DNA of 64,000 nt, taken from NCBI GenBank assembly GCA_029248335.1, contig JAQWJM010000014.1, positions 1 through 64,000 on the forward strand. The letters are read 5' to 3'. The stretch is from UBA12014 sp029248335. Lineage in GTDB: Bacteria > Planctomycetota > Phycisphaerae > Phycisphaerales > SM1A02. This document shows positions 34,293-42,950 of the stretch, in pieces. Position 1 is the first letter of the stretch; each line of letters opens with the position of its first letter. Position numbers and translations under genes: made by a program. The notes under the pieces were generated by a model, which was not told the DNA's origin, ran no database searches, and saw only the letters and a list, made by a program, of their open reading frames with translations.

Positions 34293-35167
34293 GGGGCCGC
34301 GGGCGTCTCGGTCGGCTCGGTGGGCTCGGTGGACTCGGCCTCGGGCGTCGACTCGGCGGCGGCACCGGCGGCATCCGCGGCGTCGTCGCCATCCTCGACC
34401 TCGGCGGCTTCCGCGGCCGCGGCCTCATCGTCCTCGGTTTCGAACATCTCGAGCAGATCGTCCGCGGCGGGGACCGTGAAGGCCTCCTCTTCGCCGACCG
34501 CGACCACCGGGAGATCACCCTGGTTCGGAAGGCTCGCGTGGGCGCTGATGCCGTCGAGGTTCTCGAGGCGGGCGGTCGCCTGTTCAGCCAACGGGGGATA
34601 CTCGGGCGTCGAGATCTTGACCACTTCCTCGAGGTGCGTCCGCGCATCGTCGAGTCGGCCGGCGCTTTCGGCGACCGCGGCTCTTCCGAAAAGCCCCGCG
34701 ATCATCATCGGCTTGCCGGCGAACCCGGGTCGGGCCGAGGCGAGCTGGACGGCTTCGGCGAAGAATCCGTCGGCCTCCTGGAGCGTGCTGGTCTTGTCCT
34801 CGGCCGTGAGTTCCGCGCCTTCGTCGCCGGCGGCGAGTCCGGGGCGAAGGCCGGTGCGGGCCGACTGCAGCAGAATGTCGCCCGCGGTGAGGAGCGAGAG
34901 TTCCGCGACACCATCGACGGAAGCGTGGGTGTCGGCGACGCCGCGAAGGGCCGCCGGACTCGTCGCGGACGAGAGTTCGGTCCACGCCGTGTCGATCGCT
35001 TCGTCCTGCTTGCGGTTCCACCAGTCCCACGCGAGGAACGCGCAGGCGACCAGCAGCAGCATGAGCAGGTAGTTCATGCCCGACGTCTTCAGCCAGGCGA
35101 CGAACTCGTGATTGAGGCGGGAATCGGTCAGGTCGGTGGTCTGGACCTGCTTGAGACGATCGTCCAT
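34289..35167 (-). CDS. YfgM-like membrane-anchored TPR protein
   Basis: The 292-residue protein has a cytoplasmic N-tail, one transmembrane helix (about residues 30-48, MNYLLMLLLVACAFLAWDWW) and a helical domain with TPR-like units (residues 60-215), in the manner of YfgM, a helper of the Sec translocon. The C-terminal 70 residues are Glu/Ala/Pro/Thr-rich and disordered. The start at 35167 has GGAG 10 nt upstream. It is coupled to the RluD-like gene by GTGA. The assignment rests on topology and repeats, so a different TPR anchor protein remains possible. Confidence 0.6.
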   Translation of the reverse strand: MDDRLKQVQTTDLTDSRLNHEFVAWLKTSGMNYLLMLLLVACAFLAWDWWNRKQDEAIDTAWTELSSATSPAALRGVADTHASVDGVAELSLLTAGDILLQSARTGLRPGLAAGDEGAELTAEDKTSTLQEADGFFAEAVQLASARPGFAGKPMMIAGLFGRAAVAESAGRLDDARTHLEEVVKISTPEYPPLAEQATARLENLDGISAHASLPNQGDLPVVAVGEEEAFTVPAADDLLEMFETEDDEAAAAEAAEVEDGDDAADAAGAAAESTPEAESTEPTEPTETPAAP

Positions 35168-35225
35168 GGTCGGGGAGCTCCACACGGTGTCCAGTCCGTC
35201 GACCGACGACGGTTCAGGACCCCGC

Positions 35226-35231
35226 ATGGTA
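35226..35231 (-). promoter_or_regulatory. -10 box TACCAT upstream of the YfgM-like gene
   Basis: Minus-strand CTGCTACCAT, with a leader of about 50 nt to the ATG at 35167. The same 10-mer precedes ispH at 42853. Confidence 0.45.
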
Positions 35232-35303
35232 GCAGGCCCGCCGCCGGGTACGAGCGGCTTTCGAGATCGCGGAAACACCGGTCCGAAGACGCGCCGAGGG
35301 GCC

Positions 35304-36287
35304 TCAGGCGAATCGCCGCAGACCCCGCTCCAGATGATCGAGGGCCGCATCGAGGTACGCAGGCACGCCCTCCGTCCTCAGGAAGGCCGGAGCGCACGCG
35401 GCGAGGAGGATCCGGCGCAGATCCGCGAGCCGGGCGTGATCCTCGTCCACCTCGAGTCCGAGCCGGCGTCGCGCGGTGGCGAGCAGCCGGACGGGACTTC
35501 GCCCCTTGAGTCGTTCAGGTCGGGCCCAGTGCAGTCGTTCGAGGTAGACCGCGTCCTCCACCCAGTGCCCGGGCCGGACCTCGGCGAGATCGATCAGGAC
35601 CACCGGGCCGGTGCCTTCCTCGTCGCGGACCATGCCGTTGGCGAGGTGGAGGTCGCCGTGGATCCAGGCGATCGGAGCGCGGCTTCGCCATTCTTCGACG
35701 ATGGCATCGAGATGTCGAGCCACCGATTTCAGGATCTTTCGCCATCGAGTGGCCTGGCTGATCTTCTGGCCACGCACCGCCTCGCGTGATCGCTTCAGCA
35801 GACCTTCCCAGTCCTCCTGACGACTTTTTCGATCGATGGGGTGTCCCGCCGCGGCGGCCTGGAAACGGGCCACGGCATCGGTCATGCGAAGGATGTGATC
35901 GTCTTCCCAATGCGTGCCGAGCGGTCCGAACGGCAGGTGCTCGATGACGACCCAGGCGAGGTCGTACCCACCGAGCACGTCCCCGGATGCCACGAGCCTC
36001 GGCACGGGAAGCGGCGGGTCTGCATTCTGGAGCCGGTCGAGCCAGCGGTACTCGCGTTCGCTCACCGGAAGTTTGATCACGACGTCGACCTGTTCGCCCG
36101 TCGGTTCGCTCCAGCGTGCCCGACCGGTCGCGGCCCCGCTGCGCTGCCAGTCGGTTCGGAACCATCGGATGTCCCCCAGCCGGCCCGACAGGGTCTCCTG
36201 AAGCACCGGACCGAGGGCGTGGCCGAGAATCGTCCGGCGTTCGTCGGTTGGAACCGAGGCCGAGGTTTCTTCCGGAACCGTCGTCAT
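35304..36287 (-). CDS. APH-family phosphotransferase
   Basis: Kinase of the aminoglycoside phosphotransferase/choline kinase superfamily (327 residues). VDVVIKLP near residue 70 carries the ATP lysine, AWIHGDLHLANGMV near residue 210 is the Brenner-type catalytic loop (HGDxxxxN), and VVLIDLAEVRPGHWVEDA near residue 232 supplies the metal-binding Asp. The natural substrate is unknown, and nothing in the context suggests antibiotic resistance. The ATG at 36287 follows minus-strand TAGGAT by 8 nt. Confidence 0.82.
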   Translation of the reverse strand: MTTVPEETSASVPTDERRTILGHALGPVLQETLSGRLGDIRWFRTDWQRSGAATGRARWSEPTGEQVDVVIKLPVSEREYRWLDRLQNADPPLPVPRLVASGDVLGGYDLAWVVIEHLPFGPLGTHWEDDHILRMTDAVARFQAAAAGHPIDRKSRQEDWEGLLKRSREAVRGQKISQATRWRKILKSVARHLDAIVEEWRSRAPIAWIHGDLHLANGMVRDEEGTGPVVLIDLAEVRPGHWVEDAVYLERLHWARPERLKGRSPVRLLATARRRLGLEVDEDHARLADLRRILLAACAPAFLRTEGVPAYLDAALDHLERGLRRFA

Positions 36288-36295
36288 CAGCCTCA

Positions 36296-36301
36296 ATCCT
36301 A
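36296..36301 (-). promoter_or_regulatory. -10-like box TAGGAT, near-leaderless
   Basis: On the minus strand TAGGAT is followed by TGAGGCTG and the ATG at 36287. The GAGG in the spacer could also act as a ribosome-binding site, so this is the weakest of the leaderless cases. Confidence 0.35.
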
Positions 36302-36337
36302 CCACGCGTCAACGTCGTTTCACCGCGGTGGATCCCG

Positions 36338-36343
36338 TATGCT
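36338..36343 (+). promoter_or_regulatory. -10 box TATGCT for the HAD hydrolase
   Basis: TATGCT lies 25 nt before the ATG at 36369 and 43 nt before the ATG at 36387, divergent from the phosphotransferase promoter. Confidence 0.4.
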
Positions 36344-36386
36344 CCGACGACGCCCTTTTCGTGTCCGGATGACCGCCCCACGCACC

Positions 36387-37241
36387 ATGAAGCCCGATCT
36401 CATCGCCATCGACCTCGACGGAACGCTGCTCACCCGGGGGGGCGTCACCGATACCGACCGGGCGGCGATCGACGCGGCCCGTGCCGCGGGCGTGGAAGTG
36501 GTGATCGCGACCGGAAGATCATGGTCGGAATCGCTCGAGGCGCTGCAGCCCATCGAGGCCACCGGACCGATGATCGCGGCGGGCGGCGCGCTGCTGCACG
36601 ATGCCGCGACCGGTGAGACGCTCGAACGAAGCGTGGTGCATCCCGAGGTCGCCTCGGCGGTGGCGACCAACCTGCGTCGTCACGGCCACGTCGTCCATCT
36701 CCTTCAGGACGCCCCGGAGGCCGGATGCGACTACTGGATGATCGGGAACGATGCCGTCAGCGAGGCGACGCGATGGTGGTTCGAACGGCACGATGTGAAC
36801 GCCCGCTGGGTCGAGCATCTGGCCGACGTCCCGACGTTGGAGCACACGGTCCGCGTCGGAACGACCGCGGTCGGTTCCGTCCTCGGTCACGTGGTCGAGG
36901 AGATCCTCGAGGAGCTCGGGGATCGCGTGCTGCTCCAGGCCTGGGAGGCGGTCGTCGAATCCGAGGTGGCCGGTGATCGCATCCACCTCCTCGAGGCGTT
37001 CGATCCCACCGTCGACAAGTGGACGATGCTCGAGGGGCTCGCCCGGCGGCGGGGGTTCGCGACCGAGGCGGTGGTGGCCATCGGCGATGGATTGAACGAC
37101 GTGGGCATGGTGGGGAACGCGGGCATCGGGATCGCGATGGAGAACGCCGATCCCCGCGTGGTCGCGGTTTCCGATCGACGAACCGGGCCGCCGGGCACCG
37201 GGGTGGGGGACGCGATCCGTCGACTGCTCGAGGACGACTGA
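36387..37241 (+). CDS. Cof-type HAD-superfamily phosphatase
   Basis: Haloacid dehalogenase-type phosphatase (about 284 residues) for sugar phosphates or similar small substrates. The nucleophile motif is AIDLDGTLL at residues 6-14, motif II is IATGRSWSE near residue 38, the motif III Lys is in TVDKWTMLEGL near residue 209, and motif IV is AIGDGLNDVGMV near residue 231. A C2-type cap fills the middle, as in Cof/YbiV proteins. ATGs at 36369 and 36387 are both possible and neither has a ribosome-binding site; the shorter protein starts like its family. Confidence 0.85.
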   Translation: MKPDLIAIDLDGTLLTRGGVTDTDRAAIDAARAAGVEVVIATGRSWSESLEALQPIEATGPMIAAGGALLHDAATGETLERSVVHPEVASAVATNLRRHGHVVHLLQDAPEAGCDYWMIGNDAVSEATRWWFERHDVNARWVEHLADVPTLEHTVRVGTTAVGSVLGHVVEEILEELGDRVLLQAWEAVVESEVAGDRIHLLEAFDPTVDKWTMLEGLARRRGFATEAVVAIGDGLNDVGMVGNAGIGIAMENADPRVVAVSDRRTGPPGTGVGDAIRRLLEDD

Positions 37242-37257
37242 CCCGGGCCGCGATCCG

Positions 37258-37263
37258 TACAAT
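37258..37263 (+). promoter_or_regulatory. -10 box TACAAT, leaderless start
   Basis: TACAAT matches the consensus at five of six positions and is followed by CAAGCC and the GTG at 37270, which puts the transcription start on the start codon. This is the clearest leaderless case in the window. Confidence 0.55.
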
Positions 37264-37269
37264 CAAGCC

Positions 37270-40200
37270 GTGCTGGAAGCCCCGAGACGCTCCCCGATCG
37301 TCGACGCCGAGGTGTTCGACCGCGCCGAGGGGCGTGAGCTCATGGACGCGCCGGCGGTCGTGCTCAAGAGCGTGCTGGAATCCGAGGTGGTGATCGGCGG
37401 GCTGCTCGTCGACGTGGGCGGGGCGTTCGATCGCCTGCTCGCGGCCTCGGAGGATCCGGTGATCGCCCGGGTGTTGAATCGACATCGGCTCGCCTTCGTC
37501 GCTCGACGAAGTCCGGAGCGACGGCTCGTCGAGGCGGGACGCCTCGCGGATCGGGGGGCCGCGGTCGCGATCGTCGCCACCCACGAGATTCCCCGGGCCG
37601 TCGACGCGATCGGCCGTGGCGGCGACGCGGCCCGCCGTGGACTGGTCGTGATCGCGGTGGACGATCCGGAGTCGGCGCCCGGAACCCCGGCACGATCCCT
37701 GCTCGCCGGTCTCGGAATCCCGGTGCTCGAGACCACCGACCTCGACGACCTCCGCTTGAAGATCGAACACGCCGCGCGACTCGCCGACGTGTCCGACGGA
37801 CCGGCCGCGATCGTCGTCGACGCGTCACTGCTGTCCGTGGCGGTCACCATCACGGTCCGGGCCAACCGGATCGTCGAGACCATCGACACCGCGGCTTCGT
37901 TGCGGCGACGGCGTGGTCCGAGGCTGACCAGCGGCGAGGATCTCACTCGACTGGGACGTCGTCTCGAACTCGATTCGGCGACCGGAATGCCGAGTCCCGG
38001 AGAACGGGAGACGGTCGCGATCGTGGCTTCCGGCCTCGCGTCCCGCTCGGTTCGCCACATCCTCGAAGAGACCCGTCTCACCGGACGGGTCCCCGCGATC
38101 CACGTCGGACTCGTCAATCCGCTGGACGCCTCCCTGATCGAACGTCTGCTCATTCGTTCCCGCACGGTCCTCGTGATCGAGACCCGGCCCGGACTGCTCG
38201 CCGCGCCGGTGATCGAGATCGCGGAACGACTGCGGCGTCGCGGCGAGATCGTCGCGGAGGTCGCGTGGCGACGTGTCCCCGGCAGCAGCGACGCGGTCAT
38301 CGAACCGGGTGACGCGAGCGATCCGTCCACGCTCGCGACGAAGCTTCGCGACGTCCTGCTGGAGATCCGGCCGACGCTCGAGCTTCCCGGAACCGAGTCG
38401 TTCGAATCCGCTCCCGACGCCGAAGACCCGTCACGACTGGTGCCGGTGCGGAGCGGGCAGGTCGGTCGAGGACTGCTGCAGACGGTTCGACGGGCCTCCG
38501 TCTCCGCCGACCGGATGCTGCGTCGGGTCGTCGAGGAGGGCGAGGAGCCGCTCGCACTGGCGATCAACGGTCGTCCGCCGGCGGGATTCACCGGTCGCGT
38601 CGTCGCGGTCGAGATCGTGGAACGTCGACGGCTGCTCGAGGAGGCGGTGCTGCTCGCCGCGGCCCGGGACCTCGGACGTCCCTGGGTCACGATTCTCGTC
38701 GACGACGGTGGCGGCGACGAACTCGACGCCGTGCGCCTCCTGTCCGCCGCGATTCCCACTGCAGGCGAGAACCCCGCGCAGGTCCGTCTCCTCGACGTCG
38801 CGGACGAAGTGTCGCTGCGGAAGGACATCGGCGAGGCGGTCCGGGCCGTCCACCCCTCGGTCCTCGTGGTCCGTCGCCGCGAAAAAGGCGTCGCCCGCGA
38901 TCTCGAGGAAATCGATCGGCTCGGATATTCACCGCTCCTGCGGGTGAAGACCAGGATCGACGACGCCTGCGGCGTCCGGCCGTTCGCGGAGCCCACCGTC
39001 GACAGTTCGCTTCCGCGGCCGGACGATGTCGAGGGTCGGTACCGCTTCGAACCGGTGCGAAGCCGGCTTCGGCGATCGTTCGTCCTCCGGGTCGGCCGGC
39101 TGCTCGAGATCACCGAACTCGTCCGGCAGCGGAGTCCCCAGGTCGCCACCCCCGTGCCACAGGATCTCGGCATCACCGTGCCGAACCTTCGACATCGGGG
39201 GCGAGGTCGGTGGCGTTTCCACGTCGCCGGCGTGCGTGGCGTCTCGCCGGGCGGTGCGGCGAGTCTCGTGTCGCTCGCCGGGCGGATCATGGGCTTCGAC
39301 GTCCGACTCGCCAACCTCGGCGCCGCCCGTTCCTCGAATCCATCCGCGTGGTCGCAGGTGCTGTTCACGCGACCGGCCCGGGAGGACGTCGTCGACACGC
39401 TGGTTCCGTCGATTCCACCGGGAGAGGCCGACGTGGTGCTCGGCGTCGATCCGATCGAGACGCTGCGGGCGATCGCGACCGACCCCGAACTCCGGGTCGC
39501 GACGCCGGGGCGAACCGCCCTCGTCGCGAACACCGAGTCTCCGCCGGACGAGCGGGCGTCCGTTCCCGACGTGGCGGCGACGCTGCAGTCCGAAGCGGCC
39601 CGACACTGTGGAACGCCCGACGACCTGGTCGACGCCTTCCTCTCGAGGGTCATCCAGCAGTTCGGCAATCGTCGCCTGCTCGACGTGGTGCTGACGGGGA
39701 TCGCCTACCAGCGGGGGCTCGTGCCCGTCTCGCTCGAGGCGATCACCGAGGCCGCGCAGCGACTCGAACGGGTCGGATTCGGTCGCACCGGCGAGGCGTT
39801 CCGGTTCGGTCGACTGCTGGCCGCATCGCCGCAGGCCGGCGGGGGATCGACCTCGGCGAGCATCGAACCGTTCGCTCGGCGTCGGCGGGAGATCGTGCTG
39901 GAGACGCGTCTGCATCGCGGAAACACGTCCGCCCGCTGGCTCGATCAGCGGATCCAGCGTCTCCTCGAGACGGTCCCCGGCCTGCTCGAGACCGAGGCCG
40001 GACGCGTGGCGCTCGACGATCTGCTGCTCGCCGTCGCGAGCCTGTTCCGGCGGGGCGGCCGGGCCCTCGTCGATCAGTACCTCGACCGGATCGGCCAGCT
40101 CCACGCCGCCGATCGGGGCGATACCGGTCGGGAACTGACGCGCTTCGCGATCCTCCCGCTCGGCGAGGCGATGCTGGCCCGGGACGTCTTCGCGCTCGCG

Positions 40201-40602
40201 GTCGCTGCGAGCAGTCTGGATCATCGTCGGCGTCTTCGACGACGACTCGGGGTGCGACGCGCCCGTGGTGACCGGATCGAACGGGTCTACCTCGCCCGCG
40301 TCGACCTGGTGGCGTTCGACCGGAGGATGCGGGCGGAGATTCCGGTTCGCGACTGGCTGCCGCCGATCATCGCGAAGATCGGTCGGTTCGTTCCCGAATC
40401 CCGCCGCGGGGATCGGGAATCGAGGGCTCGTCGCGTCGCGATCGAAAGCGGCATCGACCGGGCGATCCGGGAGATCGGTGATCCGATCGCCTACGCCCGC
40501 TGGTCCACCGTGCTTCGGGCGTGGCACGACCTCGCGTCCGACGGACGGTTGCACGAGACCTCGGTTTCGGTGCTGGTGCGGCTGGGCCGCGAAACGGACT
40601 GA
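37270..40602 (+). CDS. Fused 2-oxoacid (indolepyruvate) oxidoreductase-like protein without cofactor motifs
   Basis: The 1,110 residues follow the domain order of fused indolepyruvate:ferredoxin oxidoreductases. A pyrimidine-type domain covers about 25-190 (GLVVIAVDDPESAPGTPARS, then VLETTDLDDLRLKIEHA). A domain II-like region covers 235-380. A TPP-type domain covers 410-560 and ends GEAVRAVHPSVLVVRRRE. A gamma domain covers 655-870 (GEADVVLGVDPIETLRA; LTGIAYQRGLVPVSLEAIT) and a C-terminal helical domain follows. The catalytic hallmarks are gone. No GDG-type TPP motif was found, and only two cysteines are visible after residue 560 where the ferredoxin-like cluster ligands belong. The gamma loop GxGGTG reads GVRGVSPGG. 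It is probably inactive as an oxidoreductase, with a structural, regulatory or new role. Confidence 0.65.
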   Translation: MLEAPRRSPIVDAEVFDRAEGRELMDAPAVVLKSVLESEVVIGGLLVDVGGAFDRLLAASEDPVIARVLNRHRLAFVARRSPERRLVEAGRLADRGAAVAIVATHEIPRAVDAIGRGGDAARRGLVVIAVDDPESAPGTPARSLLAGLGIPVLETTDLDDLRLKIEHAARLADVSDGPAAIVVDASLLSVAVTITVRANRIVETIDTAASLRRRRGPRLTSGEDLTRLGRRLELDSATGMPSPGERETVAIVASGLASRSVRHILEETRLTGRVPAIHVGLVNPLDASLIERLLIRSRTVLVIETRPGLLAAPVIEIAERLRRRGEIVAEVAWRRVPGSSDAVIEPGDASDPSTLATKLRDVLLEIRPTLELPGTESFESAPDAEDPSRLVPVRSGQVGRGLLQTVRRASVSADRMLRRVVEEGEEPLALAINGRPPAGFTGRVVAVEIVERRRLLEEAVLLAAARDLGRPWVTILVDDGGGDELDAVRLLSAAIPTAGENPAQVRLLDVADEVSLRKDIGEAVRAVHPSVLVVRRREKGVARDLEEIDRLGYSPLLRVKTRIDDACGVRPFAEPTVDSSLPRPDDVEGRYRFEPVRSRLRRSFVLRVGRLLEITELVRQRSPQVATPVPQDLGITVPNLRHRGRGRWRFHVAGVRGVSPGGAASLVSLAGRIMGFDVRLANLGAARSSNPSAWSQVLFTRPAREDVVDTLVPSIPPGEADVVLGVDPIETLRAIATDPELRVATPGRTALVANTESPPDERASVPDVAATLQSEAARHCGTPDDLVDAFLSRVIQQFGNRRLLDVVLTGIAYQRGLVPVSLEAITEAAQRLERVGFGRTGEAFRFGRLLAASPQAGGGSTSASIEPFARRRREIVLETRLHRGNTSARWLDQRIQRLLETVPGLLETEAGRVALDDLLLAVASLFRRGGRALVDQYLDRIGQLHAADRGDTGRELTRFAILPLGEAMLARDVFALAVAASSLDHRRRLRRRLGVRRARGDRIERVYLARVDLVAFDRRMRAEIPVRDWLPPIIAKIGRFVPESRRGDRESRARRVAIESGIDRAIREIGDPIAYARWSTVLRAWHDLASDGRLHETSVSVLVRLGRETD

Positions 40603-40613
40603 CCGGATCAGTC
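40597..40613. terminator. Mini-hairpin formed by two convergent stop codons
   Basis: GACTGA, CCGGA, TCAGTC is a perfect 6-bp stem in which the TGA of the oxidoreductase-like gene pairs with the complement of the rlmN TGA. Short, so the terminator role is uncertain. Confidence 0.35.
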
Positions 40614-41753
40614 GGTGCTGCACGTCGCGTGCGCATCGCGTCCGCCCTGGCGGCGTTCATGTCGAAGCTGGCCGCACGCCGCCGCGATGTCCCGTCCCCG
40701 GCTCGCGCGGATGTGGGCGTTCACCCCTCGGCGTCGAAGTTCCGCCTGGAATCGATGCACGTCGTCGGAGGACGGGCGCTGGAAGGGAAGGCCCGCCACC
40801 TCGTTGTACCGGATCAGGTTCACGTTGCACCGAAGTCGGCCCGCATGGGCGGCGAGTTCGCGGGCATGTTCGACCCGGTCGTTGAATCCGCCGAGCAGGA
40901 TGTACTCCACGGTGATCTCGCGTCCCGAACGACGGAAGTACTCCTGACACGCTTCGAGGAGTTCGGGCACCGTGGAATAGGTCGCCCACGGAATGATCTC
41001 CCGGCGGAGATCGTCGTTCGGCGCGTGCAGGCTGAGGGCCAGCGTCACCGGAAGATCGAAGGTCGAGAACTTCCGGATCGCCGCGGGCAGGCCCACGGTC
41101 GAGACGGTGATCCGCCGCGCAGAGATCCCGAGACCCCACGGGGCATGCAGCGTTCGAATCGCGTCGGTCACCGCCGACAGGTTGGCGAGGGGCTCGCCCA
41201 TGCCCATGAAGACGACGTTGGTGACCCGTCCCGAGTCGGGGAGGCGACCGAGTCGCCAGGCCTGTTCGACGATCCGGCCGCGCGTGAGATTCCCTTCGAG
41301 GCCGCCCAGTCCGCTCGCGCAGAAGCGGCAGCCGACGGGACAGCCGACCTGGCTCGAGATGCAGGCGGTTCGCCGATCCTCGGTGGGGATCATCACGCAT
41401 TCGGTCTGCTTCTCGGGTTCCTGTCCGAGCACGGGAAGCGACCCCTCGGTCGCTTCGGCGGGATCCGGCCAGCCGAGCAGGATCTTCCGGGTGCCGTCGC
41501 TCGCGACCGGGGCCGCGAGTTCGACGGCCTCGCCGAATCGAAACGACTCGAGAAGGAGCTCGCGACCTCGGCGGGAGACGTCGCTCATGAGCTTCGGGTC
41601 GATCACGCCACGCTCGTGAACCCAGCGAAGCACCTGGTCGCCCAGGTAGCGGGGGAGATCGTGTTCGGCCGCCCACTGACGGAGCGATTCCGGATCCTGG
41701 TCGAAGATGCTCGATCCGCGTCGCTCCGGCGACGTCGAGGCCGCGTCGCTCAT
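40608..41753 (-). CDS. rlmN: 23S rRNA (adenine-2503-C2)/tRNA methyltransferase, radical SAM
   Basis: Dual-specificity RNA methyltransferase acting on A2503 of 23S rRNA and A37 of tRNAs. The radical SAM cluster is in CPVGCRFCASG near residue 120 (CxxxCxxC). TACISSQVGCPVG, FMGMGEPLANL near residue 163 and VTLALSLHAPNDDLRREI near residue 217 are family signatures. The C-terminal catalytic Cys lies in AAACGQLR near residue 363. 381 residues. The ATG overlaps the ispH stop (ATGA). Confidence 0.93.
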   Translation of the reverse strand: MSDAASTSPERRGSSIFDQDPESLRQWAAEHDLPRYLGDQVLRWVHERGVIDPKLMSDVSRRGRELLLESFRFGEAVELAAPVASDGTRKILLGWPDPAEATEGSLPVLGQEPEKQTECVMIPTEDRRTACISSQVGCPVGCRFCASGLGGLEGNLTRGRIVEQAWRLGRLPDSGRVTNVVFMGMGEPLANLSAVTDAIRTLHAPWGLGISARRITVSTVGLPAAIRKFSTFDLPVTLALSLHAPNDDLRREIIPWATYSTVPELLEACQEYFRRSGREITVEYILLGGFNDRVEHARELAAHAGRLRCNVNLIRYNEVAGLPFQRPSSDDVHRFQAELRRRGVNAHIRASRGRDIAAACGQLRHERRQGGRDAHATCSTD

Positions 41754-42808
41754 TCGGACGCACCGATCGTGAGGTCGATCGTCCGGTGCGGAATGCCGTG
41801 TTCGTCGAGCAGGCGATCGAGGTCGCCGGCCCCGTCCACGGTGATGGTCCGCTCTCCGGGATCGATGCCGCGGCTTCGCATCAGCTGTTTCAGCGAGCCG
41901 GGGAGGCCGAAGACGATCGTCTCCCGATCGATGTCCCGCTGTTCGACTTCGCCGCCATGGGCCTCGATCAGGTGGAGGACGAGATCGTTCACGAGATCCT
42001 CGGGAGCGCTCGCCCCCGCGGTGATGAGGACCGTCTCGACGCCATCGAACCATCCATCGACGATCTCGCTCTTGTCGTCGAGCAGGCGGGCCGGCGTGCC
42101 CACGTTCTGCGAGATCTCGGTGAGGCGGACGCTGTTCGAACTGTTTCGACTGCCGACCACGAGCACGAGGTCGCAGTCCGGCGCGATGGCCCGGACCGCG
42201 TTCTGGCGATTCGTGGTCGCGTAGCAGATGTCCTCGCTCGGCGGCGCCTTGATCGTGGGGATCGCTTCCTTCAAGGCATTGATCACCACGTTCGCGTCGT
42301 CGGTGGAGAGCGTGGTCTGGGTCAGGTAGACGAGCTTCTCGGGATCGTCGATGCGGAGGTCGGGAATGTCGGCGGGCGTCTCCACGATCTGGATCGAATC
42401 CGGCGCCTCGCCTCTGGTTCCGATCACCTCCTGGTGGTCGGCGTGACCGACGAGGACGATCTGCCAGCCTCGCTTCGCGTAGCGGATGGCCTCCGCGTGG
42501 ACCTTGGTGACCAGCGGGCAGGTCGCGTCGATCGCGACCAGCTTTCGATCGGCGGCCTTCTCGCGGATCGCCGGACTGACGCCGTGGGCGCTGAAGACGA
42601 CCACCGCACCGTCGGGTGCGTCTTCGATCGACTCGACGAAGATCACACCCTGTTCGCGGAAGCGATCGACCACGTGTCGGTTGTGGACGATCTCGTGGTA
42701 GACGCAGATGGTCTCGTCGGGGAAGAGCTCGAGCAGCTCGTCGACCACGGCGATCGCCATGTTGACGCCGGCGCAGAAGCCGCGGGGATTCGCGAGGATC
42801 AGTTTCAT
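41750..42808 (-). CDS. ispH: 4-hydroxy-3-methylbut-2-enyl diphosphate reductase
   Basis: The last enzyme of the MEP isoprenoid pathway, giving IPP and DMAPP. The three cluster-ligand cysteines are in RGFCAGV (Cys12), IDATCPLV near residue 98 and EDICYATTNRQ near residue 196. Catalytic histidines lie in VYHEIVHN and SAHGVSP, and the Thr/Glu pair near residue 167 is replaced by TQTTLSTDD, as commonly seen. 352 residues, slightly long. It supplies precursors to the divergent squalene genes hpnCDE, a sensible pairing. Confidence 0.95.
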   Translation of the reverse strand: MKLILANPRGFCAGVNMAIAVVDELLELFPDETICVYHEIVHNRHVVDRFREQGVIFVESIEDAPDGAVVVFSAHGVSPAIREKAADRKLVAIDATCPLVTKVHAEAIRYAKRGWQIVLVGHADHQEVIGTRGEAPDSIQIVETPADIPDLRIDDPEKLVYLTQTTLSTDDANVVINALKEAIPTIKAPPSEDICYATTNRQNAVRAIAPDCDLVLVVGSRNSSNSVRLTEISQNVGTPARLLDDKSEIVDGWFDGVETVLITAGASAPEDLVNDLVLHLIEAHGGEVEQRDIDRETIVFGLPGSLKQLMRSRGIDPGERTITVDGAGDLDRLLDEHGIPHRTIDLTIGASE

Positions 42809-42852
42809 GGGAGAGGCGACCGGCTGGGGGGCGAGCGAGATGGACGACGCGG

Positions 42853-42858
42853 ATGGTA
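42853..42858 (-). promoter_or_regulatory. -10 box TACCAT for ispH-rlmN
   Basis: Minus-strand CTGCTACCAT, identical over 10 bp to the box at 35226, with a leader of about 38 nt to ispH. Confidence 0.5.
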
Positions 42859-42911
42859 GCAGTCCCCGATCTCCGGTAGACGATTCCGGGGGGTTGGCAC
42901 CGGAATCCGGA

Positions 42912-42917
42912 TACACT
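42912..42917 (+). promoter_or_regulatory. -10 box TACACT for the hpn operon
   Basis: TACACT lies 33 nt before the hpnC ATG. TTGGCA occurs upstream, but at 12 nt its spacing is too short, so the -35 is unclear. Confidence 0.45.
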
Positions 42918-42950
42918 CGAGACGACCTGTTCCTCCGTTCCGACGCTGCG

